16,418 bases of DNA from Legionellales bacterium (GCA_013215905.1 JABSQI010000017.1:1-16418), one strand, 5' to 3'. Counted from the stretch's first letter, positions 7,372 to 15,096 are shown. The notes: generated by a model from the sequence alone, not told the origin. Numbers and translations are program-made.

Positions 7372-9440
7372 AAATCAGATGACGCATCAAACAAATTAAC
7401 AACCTTGGACTTCTTCTGATTAAGGTATTTAACCAACTCTGTAGAAAGCCCCATCATCTCCAAAAATATCATTAGCTTTACCATATGCCCATGTTTGTTT
7501 GAGTGCTTCTCCTGTACTTTTTGATATAATGCCTCAAACAACTCATCAGAAGAAATCGGGTAAACATTCGTTGTAGAATGTTCTTTTGGATAATTCTCTC
7601 TAGTAGATATATGTGTATCAACATTTGGATCACAGCATACAATGCTTCTACAATCATCACAAAAAACACTATACCACCATTTAGAATGCTCCTGCTTTGG
7701 TGAGACATAATAATTTATTTCTTCTGGTTTTTCTAACTCGTTTGGCTTAAATTTTACTTTGAATGCTGATGCTCCGCTTTCCTTTTTTTCTCTTAATGCC
7801 CTATTAAAAACATCTTTTTTAAAATCTTCATGCCTTTCATCTGTACACTGAGATAACAAGATTGCAATAAAAGAGAGAGACGAAGTATTATTTTTCTTTA
7901 GCATTCTTTCTAAGATTGGATATAGATATTCAGCTATATCATCTTTGCTGTTGACTATTAATAAAGCTATAACTCCAGAAAAAATCATTAATTTAGACTC
8001 TAGCATTTTATTTACTGTTTGCTGAATCTTCATAAATACCGGAGAATTTTTTTCAATATCACGCTTATACCCAACAAACGAAAAATAATGATAATACAAC
8101 TGCAATATTGAAAATTCTTCAGGAAACTCTCTTGTATACATATACTCTAAGAAATAATCAAAATCATAGTTTCCTAGTATTTCTTTCCTATCTACAGTCC
8201 AATCATTATCAGATGCATTAGTATGCATATTATTTGATAACTCGCATATCTCCTCTATTGATAGACTGTTAAGCCTTGGAATTGTAGTCTTTGGCTTAAA
8301 ATTTCTAATAAAGGATAGAGTTCTTTCTTCCAAATGATAATTAATATCAGAAAATTGTATTATTTCTATAACATCATAGACATTGTCTAGATATAAGTTC
8401 TTAGAATTATCATCTAAAATTGTATTTGCAAAAAATTCTAAATATTTAAACATTTTTGAATATTCTTTATTTTCTTTTTGATATTTTTGCAAAAGCATGT
8501 TTAACAAGGTTTTTAGCGAATTAGATTCATTGTTCATCTTATGCTCAGGATGAACATCTATATAAATTTTAAGTAGAAATAATATTATTGAAAAAACAGG
8601 CAAAGTCTTAAAAACATAATGGTTGAATATTATCCCTCCCAATAAATCCATTTTCATATTACTATTTCTAATTTCGTATAAATAATGACGTGAGAAATAT
8701 ATTAATGAAATAATTTCATCCATTACGACTTCTTTAATTCCCAAGGCATGAAAATACGTTATATTGTCATAATAAACCTTTCTATATGGAGCGTGTTTCT
8801 TCTCTTTCTCCTTTGTATATCTCGAATAATATTGCTCTTCTCTTCCTGGCTCTATCTCTTTAATCCTTGGCGTAAGCTCTTCTACTTTCAATGTAGAACG
8901 TAGGTAGTTATCAAAATGTCCTGCTATCAGATGCAAGTTTATATAGTCATCTAAAAATTGGTTTTGTTTTAACAGTAAAAGATATTTCTTGGCACTTTCA
9001 CAATCTATAGCTTGTTCATGGTAACTGTAATTTTCTGAAATTTCATCAAGAGCTAAGTCAATAATACAATTTAAAAATTCAGGCATATCTGTTTTAAAAA
9101 GTTTTTTGCTTTTCAAGTATGCTTCATCTGCTGCATTGCTGTTTTTGCGCAATGGTTCATACTGTTGGGGAGAAGACAATCTAGCAGCAGAAAATATATT
9201 CCATGTGTAATGAATGGCTTCTTTTAGCAACACAGAAGGCAACGGTTTTTTCAAATCGTTACAATCTTTTCTTAGATGCTTAAAACTACTAATGAAATTA
9301 TTTATCTGTTCTAAGTTTTCATCAAAATCAAAATATTCAATGATTCCAAAAAAGTTCTTCCTTGAAAGCGAGCAAACACCTATTTTATCAATCAAGTCTA
9401 ATTTTGTTATTACCTTATACATAAGGTAAAGTATAGTCAT
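7368..9440 (-). CDS. Hypothetical large helical protein, first gene of a two-gene operon
   Basis: 690 residues, not recognised. Predicted almost entirely helical, compatible with an alpha-solenoid. Residues about 277-296 form a hydrophobic stretch that could be buried or membrane-associated. Near the C-terminus, cysteines cluster as CDDC (594-597) and CC (602-603), which could bind a metal, though no second clear pair follows. No Walker motif or known catalytic motif was seen. The ATG at 9440 lies inside a 19-bp palindrome, and the nearest Shine-Dalgarno (AGGAG at 9468-9472) is 27 nt away, too far for normal use. The start may therefore be an in-frame ATT or ATA upstream or an internal Met, or the hairpin may bring the site closer. 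A minus-strand promoter is visible at 9503-9531. It is translationally coupled to the next gene. Confidence 0.6.
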   Translation of the reverse strand: MTILYLMYKVITKLDLIDKIGVCSLSRKNFFGIIEYFDFDENLEQINNFISSFKHLRKDCNDLKKPLPSVLLKEAIHYTWNIFSAARLSSPQQYEPLRKNSNAADEAYLKSKKLFKTDMPEFLNCIIDLALDEISENYSYHEQAIDCESAKKYLLLLKQNQFLDDYINLHLIAGHFDNYLRSTLKVEELTPRIKEIEPGREEQYYSRYTKEKEKKHAPYRKVYYDNITYFHALGIKEVVMDEIISLIYFSRHYLYEIRNSNMKMDLLGGIIFNHYVFKTLPVFSIILFLLKIYIDVHPEHKMNNESNSLKTLLNMLLQKYQKENKEYSKMFKYLEFFANTILDDNSKNLYLDNVYDVIEIIQFSDINYHLEERTLSFIRNFKPKTTIPRLNSLSIEEICELSNNMHTNASDNDWTVDRKEILGNYDFDYFLEYMYTREFPEEFSILQLYYHYFSFVGYKRDIEKNSPVFMKIQQTVNKMLESKLMIFSGVIALLIVNSKDDIAEYLYPILERMLKKNNTSSLSFIAILLSQCTDERHEDFKKDVFNRALREKKESGASAFKVKFKPNELEKPEEINYYVSPKQEHSKWWYSVFCDDCRSIVCCDPNVDTHISTRENYPKEHSTTNVYPISSDELFEALYQKVQEKHSNKHGHMVKLMIFLEMMGLSTELVKYLNQKKSKVVNLFDASSDF

Positions 9441-9450
9441 AATGACTATA
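9410..9450. repeat. Two adjacent perfect palindromes at the start of the 690-residue gene
   Basis: First: TTACCTTAT-AC-ATAAGGTAA (9410-9429, 9-bp arms), inside the first codons. Second: TATAGTCAT-A-ATGACTATA (9432-9450, 9-bp arms), containing the ATG at 9440. They are only 2 bp apart. They may be a tandem operator or an mRNA structure controlling initiation. Confidence 0.6.
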
Positions 9451-9502
9451 TAAATGGACTTTAATTTCTCCTATTAGGTTAATTTAACAACATTAATAGT
9501 TT

Positions 9503-9531
9503 TTATTACGGCAACCTTATTGAGGATTCAA
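9503..9531 (-). promoter_or_regulatory. Candidate promoter for the two-gene minus-strand operon
   Basis: Reading the minus strand: TTGAAT (9526-9531), 17-bp spacer, TAATAA (9503-9508). The predicted transcript start near 9496 gives a leader of about 55 nt with AGGAG at 9468-9472. Confidence 0.45.
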
Positions 9532-9547
9532 AAAACCTGCATATAAT
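9520..9547 (+). promoter_or_regulatory. Candidate promoter for the CaaX-ending secreted protein gene
   Basis: TTGAGG (9520-9525), 16-bp spacer, TATAAT (9542-9547), followed about 25 bp later by AAGGAAAG and the ATG at 9580. Its -35 directly abuts the -35 of the divergent minus-strand promoter. Confidence 0.55.
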
Positions 9548-9579
9548 ACATGCAATAACAATTTTTAAAAAGGAAAGTT

Positions 9580-10143
9580 ATGAAAAAATATATTTCAAAT
9601 CTAGCAATAGCCCTATCATTATTTAGTGTAGTATTAACTGCTCAAGGCGATATTGATTTTTTTACATTCAAAGATGTATGTGTATTATTCATGGGAACTA
9701 AAACAAAAGCATCAACCCCTGTTGCTATCGCTTACCAACAAAATAATTATAATTCATCCAATATAGATAATGCCTCAAAATTAATAATTATGCGTTTAGT
9801 AAATTCCATTTCTATGAGTGATGCTCTAATAGAGCTAAATAAAAATATAACCACTAATAAATATGGTTCAAACGCAGATGTTGAAGCTATTAAATATTTT
9901 ATATCAAATGGTCAGCAAGGAAAAGCAAACAGCACTGCAGGGGTTAATTATAATATAATGATAGCCAAATCTAGCCATAATAGCACTCAGTGCAGAGGCA
10001 CAACTGAAATGCTCAAAGAACATTATTCTGGGTTTGCGACAAAGTTAGCTAATGACAGTGAAATGAAGGACTTCATGAATGAGTTTGAAGAATCAAACAA
10101 AAAAGATAAATCTTGTAATTGCTGCAACTGTATAATTTTATAG
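9580..10143 (+). CDS. Secreted small protein with C-terminal CaaX-like box, candidate host-prenylated effector
   Basis: 187 residues. Residues 1-23 are a classic signal peptide (two Lys, hydrophobic core AIALSLFSVVL, polar end TAQG). The middle has no recognised fold and is rich in Asn and Ser. The end is KKDK (174-177), then SCNCCNCIIL: four Cys at 179, 181, 182 and 184, and a terminal C-I-I-L, which fits the eukaryotic CaaX prenylation signal (Leu last favours geranylgeranylation), with nearby Cys available for palmitoylation and a basic patch. Similar tails are known in SifA of Salmonella and some Legionella effectors. The ATG has AAGGAAAG about 5 nt upstream, and the promoter is good. It is convergent with the next gene, 7 bp apart. 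The signal peptide and CaaX box together are seen; secretion to a host is inferred. Cys clustering could instead serve metal or disulfide chemistry. Confidence 0.75.
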   Translation: MKKYISNLAIALSLFSVVLTAQGDIDFFTFKDVCVLFMGTKTKASTPVAIAYQQNNYNSSNIDNASKLIIMRLVNSISMSDALIELNKNITTNKYGSNADVEAIKYFISNGQQGKANSTAGVNYNIMIAKSSHNSTQCRGTTEMLKEHYSGFATKLANDSEMKDFMNEFEESNKKDKSCNCCNCIIL

Positions 10144-10150
10144 GTTAATT

Positions 10151-11197
10151 CTAAGGGGTAAATCTTTGCGGTGGCATCTCATTGCTAGGATTTACCTTTG
10201 GAGAGTCAAGCTTTTGCTGTAATTCTAAGATTTTATCAGACTTACTTTGTGCGTTATTTAAATGTTTTTTTAGTTCCTTCATTTTATCCATTATTCCAGA
10301 AGATTTGCTTTTAATAGCCGTCTTATGTTGATTGATTTTCTCTAACAGTACATCCCTACCTCCATACTCCATTGTTTCTAGTCTATCTAGTACCATATTC
10401 ATAAATTTTTCTTGTGCCTTGCTATCACCTTTATCTAAAACTTTTTTAGCAAAAACCACTAGCTTCTTTTCTTCTTTGCTATCCGCAATAACAGCTAAAT
10501 AATCTACAACATCTTTTAATGTTAACTCTTCTTGTTCAGCCAAATTTTCTTGGAATTTTGATAATTCTGTCTCTAAAGAAGAAATACTTGAATTTAAAAC
10601 ATTTATCATTTTACAACAATCTTTAATATCATAATCTTTAATAGATTCTTGTACATCCTTCGTCATGCTTGCAAGATTTTTAAAGCTAATTGAGGGGCTA
10701 ATACTTTGAAAAGCACTTTCTACATTAGGAACAGTGAAATCTCCTACATACCTTATAATATTTTCGTCATTGACTAATTCGGCAATTGCCCAACCATCTG
10801 CTGCTTTTACATTCGCCTGCAAATTGTCTAACTCTAGTAAATTATCAGATAGTGAGTTAATTATAGGCTTTATAAAATCGTCGAATATTTTGTTAATTTC
10901 ATTTTTCAAAATTTCTATTTCTTGCAAGATTTTTAATACTTCAGGATCTTTCTTTTGCAGATTCTGCGCAAAACTTTGGATAGATTTTTTGTTATATCCT
11001 AAATAGGCATTTTTTTTGCTCTTTTTCAAAAGATTTGTTAAAAAATTATCAAAGTTTTTCTCTTGGCTGAGTTTTTGAAATAATTGTTCCATTGTGGCTT
11101 TTAGAATATTCAGTACTATTATTTTTTTCCCCAATGTAGGTATCGGAGAATTTAAAAGATCTCTTATATCTTCTGGAGTTAGACGTTTTTTTGGCAT
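10151..11197 (-). CDS. Hypothetical helical/coiled-coil protein, paralogue of the 11586-12605 product
   Basis: 348 residues, nearly all helical, with heptad-like stretches at about 85-130, 205-225 and 300-330, ending in a Pro-rich tail. No signal peptide, membrane segment or enzyme motif. The start at 11197 has AAGGA about 10 nt upstream, and a candidate extended -10 (TGTTATACT, minus strand, around 11248-11256) lies before it. Matching landmarks with the 339-residue neighbour: RL at 5 versus 4, NSPI versus NSII both at 16-19, a Leu-rich ILxxxxxxLFxKL block at 31 versus 32, and QEKxM at 262 versus 268 with IN exactly 26 residues later in both. The function is unknown; a structural or host-interacting role is only a guess. 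Confidence 0.65.
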   Translation of the reverse strand: MPKKRLTPEDIRDLLNSPIPTLGKKIIVLNILKATMEQLFQKLSQEKNFDNFLTNLLKKSKKNAYLGYNKKSIQSFAQNLQKKDPEVLKILQEIEILKNEINKIFDDFIKPIINSLSDNLLELDNLQANVKAADGWAIAELVNDENIIRYVGDFTVPNVESAFQSISPSISFKNLASMTKDVQESIKDYDIKDCCKMINVLNSSISSLETELSKFQENLAEQEELTLKDVVDYLAVIADSKEEKKLVVFAKKVLDKGDSKAQEKFMNMVLDRLETMEYGGRDVLLEKINQHKTAIKSKSSGIMDKMKELKKHLNNAQSKSDKILELQQKLDSPKVNPSNEMPPQRFTP

Positions 11198-11409
11198 GCC
11201 CTATGTCCTTATAAAAGCTCTTTAAATACAACCTCTAGATATTTAATAGTATAACATATATGCTCCCAATTTCCGCAGCATCATCTTTAGATGAAGCTCT
11301 ACATTGTATATTTAGCCTTATTGAATTTCAGCAATTAACATAATACAAACAACCATATAAATAACTACAATCTGTATATACCCATCAAATCCTTAATTTT
11401 GTTAGTTTA
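11198..11409. other. Divergent intergenic region
   Basis: 212 bp upstream of both paralogue genes. It contains a minus-strand extended -10 (complement at 11248-11256) and the small palindrome TCATCT-TT-AGATGA (11281-11294). No plus-strand promoter stands out, and no other gene was seen. Confidence 0.35.
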
Positions 11410-11589
11410 ATGAAACATGTTGCTACAAAAATAGATTATATTGACAAATTAAAACCCAACTCTTTTTATAAATCTACAGATTATACATCTATTAATAAGT
11501 TTGATTTTAAAAGCTAGCTATCCTATATAAAACAACTTATAGAAAACACAGAAGAAGCTCAAAATGAAGATAAGTATTTACCGCAATGA
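11410..11589 (+). pseudogene. Small ORF interrupted by an in-frame TAG, overlapping the next gene start
   Basis: A frame of 60 codons (ATG 11410, TGA 11587-11589) contains one in-frame amber codon at 11515-11517. Before it: 35 residues beginning MKHVATKIDYIDKLKPN. After it: 23 residues (LSYIKQLIENTEEAQNE and so on) with coding-like composition. The final TGA overlaps the ATG at 11586, the same style of coupling used by other gene pairs here, which suggests that the frame was once read through. Possible explanations are a nonsense mutation in a small gene, a sequencing error, or chance. No Shine-Dalgarno is seen at 11410, and the family is not recognised. Confidence 0.4.
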
Positions 11590-12605
11590 AAAATAGATTA
11601 AACTGGCAACATCTGGAAGCAATACTTAAAAACTCTATTATTACAAGAGAAATATCTGGACAAGTTCTAAGAGCAGAAATATTAACTAGCATCGCTAAAA
11701 TTTTATTCCTCAAATTAATGTTAGTTAATAAAGGTACTTTAGAAACATGGGAACATAAATCTAATCAGTTCCGCAGTAAAATTAATAGTCTCCCAGAAAG
11801 CAAGAAAACTAAACACAAAATACAAGTTATCGCAGAATTGATAGAAGAACTCGAAAATTACCAAAAAACAAACAATGACTTGCAAAACTTCGATATATAT
11901 TCAAACAAACTAGACACTTGCTTGAAAAAAATAACTGCTTTATCCAACAAGCTCAATTGTGCATCTATAGAATATATACAATTAGCAAACAAAATAGTTA
12001 GAGCATTAATGGACAATGATGTTTTTTCTCAAATAATATCTGATGCTGAAAATAAATACTCAAAAATAATTAAAACTACATCAGGACTGAACTATCTTGC
12101 TGTCCCACAAATAACTTATCAAGCCCACGACTTTCTCTCAAAAATACACCGAGAAATTAATATCCTCTCAAAAAAAGATATCGCAAAGTTAAAAAATGTA
12201 TTTAAAGATAATAATGAATACTTTCATGAAATGCTGGCTTTCATTAAATCACCGCCTAGCACAAAGGAAAATCTTAGTTTTTATGATATTGTTGAAATTC
12301 TAAGCAACATGAATACTTTATCAGAATTTGCTGCAAAACTTGTAAATATCTCAAATATAATTTGGCAGGAACAGGATAAAGGCTATCAAGAAAAAATCAT
12401 GCTGAAAATCACTCATATATTGCAAGAAAAAATAGGAATACAGCCAAATAACATATTAGACGTAATTAATAGAAAAAATTCATTAGTATATAATGAAATA
12501 AAAGAATTTAATAAAAATTGCGACTTAATTAAACTTATTGAAGATTTAAAATCTTGCTTCTCTGTTATTAATATTGGGAATATTAATAATATAAATTTGC
12601 ATTGA
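11586..12605 (+). CDS. Hypothetical helical protein, paralogue of the 10151-11197 product
   Basis: 339 residues, predicted helical throughout, rich in Lys, Asn and Ile, with no signal peptide or enzyme motif. Landmarks shared with the 348-residue neighbour include the N-terminal RL...NS-I block (residues 4-19), ILxxxxxxLFLKL (32-44), ENLSFYDIVEIL versus EELTLKDVVDYL, and QEKIM followed 26 residues later by IN. The C-terminus ends IGNINNINLH and lacks the Pro-rich tail of its relative. The ATG at 11586 overlaps the stop of the broken small ORF and has no strong Shine-Dalgarno, so it may depend on upstream translation. If the amber codon really stops that, expression of this gene may be low. 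It is convergent with the toxin gene, 9 bp apart. Confidence 0.65.
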   Translation: MKNRLNWQHLEAILKNSIITREISGQVLRAEILTSIAKILFLKLMLVNKGTLETWEHKSNQFRSKINSLPESKKTKHKIQVIAELIEELENYQKTNNDLQNFDIYSNKLDTCLKKITALSNKLNCASIEYIQLANKIVRALMDNDVFSQIISDAENKYSKIIKTTSGLNYLAVPQITYQAHDFLSKIHREINILSKKDIAKLKNVFKDNNEYFHEMLAFIKSPPSTKENLSFYDIVEILSNMNTLSEFAAKLVNISNIIWQEQDKGYQEKIMLKITHILQEKIGIQPNNILDVINRKNSLVYNEIKEFNKNCDLIKLIEDLKSCFSVINIGNINNINLH

Positions 12606-12614
12606 CTTTAATTA

Positions 12615-12881
12615 TTAAAACAATTCAGCATGACTCCCTGTTCTAATAAAAACAACTCCTTGTTTCACCTTCATATATATTAATAACCAGTCTGGCTCTA
12701 TATGACATTCCATACAATCAGAATACTCCCCTTTTAACTTATGATTAAGGTATTTTGCAGGCAACTGCTTATTATTCAATACCATCTTAATCATGATTTT
12801 TAATTTCCGCATATCCTTGCCTTGCTTTTTAAGTTTTTCAACATCCTTTTTAAATCTTTTTTGATATTTTGGAGTTAGCAC
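12615..12881 (-). CDS. yafQ: YafQ/RelE-family mRNA interferase toxin
   Basis: 88 residues. YafQ cuts mRNA on the ribosome and stops growth when its antitoxin is lost. The E. coli YafQ catalytic set H50, H63, D67, W68, H87, F91 maps with a constant shift of 3 to H47, H60, D64, W65, H84 and F88 here, and the EPDWLLIY and RTGSHAELF motifs are intact, so the toxin looks active. The start is GTG at 12881, overlapping the antitoxin stop by one base (TAGTG), the usual coupled arrangement. The symbol is given by family resemblance. Confidence 0.88.
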   Translation of the reverse strand: MLTPKYQKRFKKDVEKLKKQGKDMRKLKIMIKMVLNNKQLPAKYLNHKLKGEYSDCMECHIEPDWLLIYMKVKQGVVFIRTGSHAELF

Positions 12882-13141
12882 TAAATATCCAATTGTTTAA
12901 ACATCTCTTCAGCATCTTTGCAAGAAACAATACCTTTCGATTGTCTAGCCTCTTCGATGGCATCTGCCGTTTTCTGGTTTGGAACAAGAAAATCTATCGG
13001 CAGCTCATGCGTTCTTTGCAATTTTTTATATAACATATTAATAGCTTGGGTAGGAGTAATTCCCATTTCTGATAAAATTTTCTCTGCCTGATCTTTAAGC
13101 TCAGGCTCTATTCTAGCTCTCACAAATGCAGATTTAGCCAT
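12881..13141 (-). CDS. dinJ: DinJ/RelB-family antitoxin
   Basis: 86 residues from the ATG at 13141, exactly the length of E. coli DinJ and sharing its AFVRARI start, the ribbon-helix-helix region that binds DNA (about residues 4-45). The C-terminal half would wrap and block the toxin. I prefer 13141 over the in-frame GTG at 13150 because GAGGTG sits 6 nt before 13141 and the GTG is part of that Shine-Dalgarno. As in other RelBE/DinJ-YafQ pairs it probably represses its own operon. On a plasmid this pair would kill or arrest plasmid-free cells. Confidence 0.88.
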   Translation of the reverse strand: MAKSAFVRARIEPELKDQAEKILSEMGITPTQAINMLYKKLQRTHELPIDFLVPNQKTADAIEEARQSKGIVSCKDAEEMFKQLDI

Positions 13142-13167
13142 ATTAATCACCTCTAATTTAAATGTAG

Positions 13168-13177
13168 CTCAAATGAG
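13168..13177. promoter_or_regulatory. Small palindrome upstream of the antitoxin gene, possible operator
   Basis: CTCA-AA-TGAG, 27 bp before the antitoxin ATG, where RHH antitoxins usually bind. It is short, so it could be chance. Confidence 0.25.
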
Positions 13178-13218
13178 ACACGCAGTCAAGTAAATATTAT
13201 ATTTATACCTAAATAAAA

Positions 13219-14649
13219 TCACGCAGCTTTATGTATGTTGTTGATATTATTCTGCAAATATTCCTTGATAATCCCCTGATCAGCCCCCTTCTCCACTAGT
13301 CCTTTAATATCATTATTAAATCCATCTAACATGTTATAAACTGCGTTCTCAGTAGTAGATTTAATTTCAATTTTCGATAGCTCTACTATCTTTTTAGCAA
13401 CATCCAAAGCCTGTTCTGTATAGTTATTCTTAGTCTGCAAAAAATTATTAAAATCAATTTTATTAGTTCTCTGGGTTTCTTGTTTCTTAAGCTCTTGCCA
13501 ACACTGTCCTTTATCACGTTTATGCTTCATTGCTTTAACCCCATATTCAGAATATTTACTAAACCCTATAGGCATATTATATTTATTATCAGCTATTATC
13601 TTCATAAATTTTGATACAGCATGCTGGAAGTTTGTTATCCCTTTTCGTTGTGACTTTTGCAGGATAGAAAACTTAACCCATTCTTCAAATTCAATAGGAT
13701 TTGATATTTTAAGATTATGTTTCAATTTAATTTTGCTAATAGTGCCTCTTAGATATTGAATTTGCCTATGAGTTAGCTTGTTACCAATAACCTTCAAGCC
13801 AGAGTCATAAAAATTAATAGCACATGTATTATTATTATTTTTCTTTATATTTGTATTTTCTATTATGGAAAGTGGTTTTTTTGCTTGTTGTGATCGGCAA
13901 AAATGCTGGTTTACTGGCTTAAGTTTTACCAAGTTGCCGAAGCTATTAGAAATAGCAGGGGGCAGGGTTGTATTGTTTTTCTTAGCTAGAGTTGTATTTT
14001 GCGTGGTTATTTTAACTTGCTCCCAGTATTTTTCAAAGATTTTGATAATATCTGACGGGATATTAAAGTGTGTTTGTGATTTATTGTTCCACGAAAACAA
14101 TCTTTTATTAATTAATCCTTTGTTGATTAATTTCTTTAAAATAGCATCAACAGTCCTAATGCTTGTATTACTCCAATTAGCTAATGTGTCTTTGTTAATA
14201 CAACACCAGGTGTCGTTATCATGCTGAATGATTGAATTAGCAAATCTAAAGGAAATATGGCTAAACAGTAGGGCAGATCTAACAGAGCCTGCTTGTTTAA
14301 CTAAATTTTCAAAGAGATTAAAATTAACAGAAGGGTACTCAGTTTTATCATCTATAGTGAATATAAGCTTTTTTACTCCATACCAAAGAACAGACTTTTT
14401 AGACATTAGTCCCTTAGAGATTAACAAATTAATTAACTTATCAGTTTTATCTACACTGAAGCCGAACCAGCCAGCAATTTGCCTACGTGTTAAAATAGCC
14501 CACGTTTTACCGTCTTTTGCGAAAGTAGATAGCTTTTGGTGATAAGCGATTCTACTTAATATCAAAGAGGCCTCAATATCATTAACTTTAGAGTTTAAAC
14601 TAGTAAATTTTTCAAAGTTAAAAGGGCATATATTAGTATTATTAATCAT
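13219..14649 (-). CDS. Winged-helix plasmid replication initiator candidate (Rep)
   Basis: 476 residues. Two tandem winged-helix units: residues about 25-100 (with TRRQIAGWFGFS and DKLINLLISKGLMSKK) and about 120-197 (with NKDTLANWSNTS and DAILKKLINKGLINKR). They align with each other as an internal duplication, a layout typical of plasmid Rep initiators that bind iterons or origin DNA. Residues 210-300 are a polar, Asn/Thr-rich linker. A basic helical region follows at about 300-400 and a helical C-terminus to 476. It lies downstream of parA-parB and a small gene on the same strand, as repC does in repABC plasmids. The start at 14649 has AAGGGG 5 nt upstream and overlaps the preceding gene by 8 nt. 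No iterons were found in or next to it. The Rep role is inferred from architecture and position, not from a family match. Confidence 0.55.
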   Translation of the reverse strand: MINNTNICPFNFEKFTSLNSKVNDIEASLILSRIAYHQKLSTFAKDGKTWAILTRRQIAGWFGFSVDKTDKLINLLISKGLMSKKSVLWYGVKKLIFTIDDKTEYPSVNFNLFENLVKQAGSVRSALLFSHISFRFANSIIQHDNDTWCCINKDTLANWSNTSIRTVDAILKKLINKGLINKRLFSWNNKSQTHFNIPSDIIKIFEKYWEQVKITTQNTTLAKKNNTTLPPAISNSFGNLVKLKPVNQHFCRSQQAKKPLSIIENTNIKKNNNNTCAINFYDSGLKVIGNKLTHRQIQYLRGTISKIKLKHNLKISNPIEFEEWVKFSILQKSQRKGITNFQHAVSKFMKIIADNKYNMPIGFSKYSEYGVKAMKHKRDKGQCWQELKKQETQRTNKIDFNNFLQTKNNYTEQALDVAKKIVELSKIEIKSTTENAVYNMLDGFNNDIKGLVEKGADQGIIKEYLQNNINNIHKAA

Positions 14650-15094
14650 GATAGCCCCTTATTCCTGCAATGTTCAGGAAATAGGAGTAGGGCGATAAAA
14701 CCATAACATAACGATGTTCTACGTGGAACTTTTTTGCACTAGAATATTTCTTATCAGGGTTATATTCTAAGCCAATAGAGGCTCTTTTACGGTTAGAGGC
14801 TTTTTTTAACAACTCGGATAGGACAGGTGGCAAGTTGACATAAGCCTTACAAGGCAACCATGTGTCTTTTTTTCTGATGTTCTCAGTATTTTTTAAATGC
14901 CTTTCTATGTTAGATTTATCTTTATCAGCCAAATCAGATATAGAAATCTGGATACATAGATTCTTAGCATAAACTGAAGTATCGGCGATAATATAATTCG
15001 TAACTTCCCTATTGAAGTTACGATATTCTTTTACTTGCCAAAGACTCTGTAGTGTCCTTGATCTAAATTTGCTTCTAATGACGATATTTGTCAT
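14642..15094 (-). CDS. Hypothetical small basic protein between parB and rep
   Basis: 150 residues, basic, with no motif that I recognise; predicted mixed alpha/beta. An excellent Shine-Dalgarno (AGGAG, 6 nt before the ATG at 15094) lies inside one arm of a 9-bp inverted repeat, so its translation is probably controlled by RNA structure. Its end overlaps the rep start by 8 nt, so controlling this gene would control rep through coupling. It may act as a leader gene or an accessory replication or copy-control protein. The function is unknown. Confidence 0.65.
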   Translation of the reverse strand: MTNIVIRSKFRSRTLQSLWQVKEYRNFNREVTNYIIADTSVYAKNLCIQISISDLADKDKSNIERHLKNTENIRKKDTWLPCKAYVNLPPVLSELLKKASNRKRASIGLEYNPDKKYSSAKKFHVEHRYVMVLSPYSYFLNIAGIRGYHD

Positions 15095-15096
15095 AT

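Noticed and set aside
13865..14542. Plus-strand frames opposite the rep candidate
   Set aside because: They are antisense shadows of a gene with a clear Shine-Dalgarno and recognisable domains; no start signals of their own.
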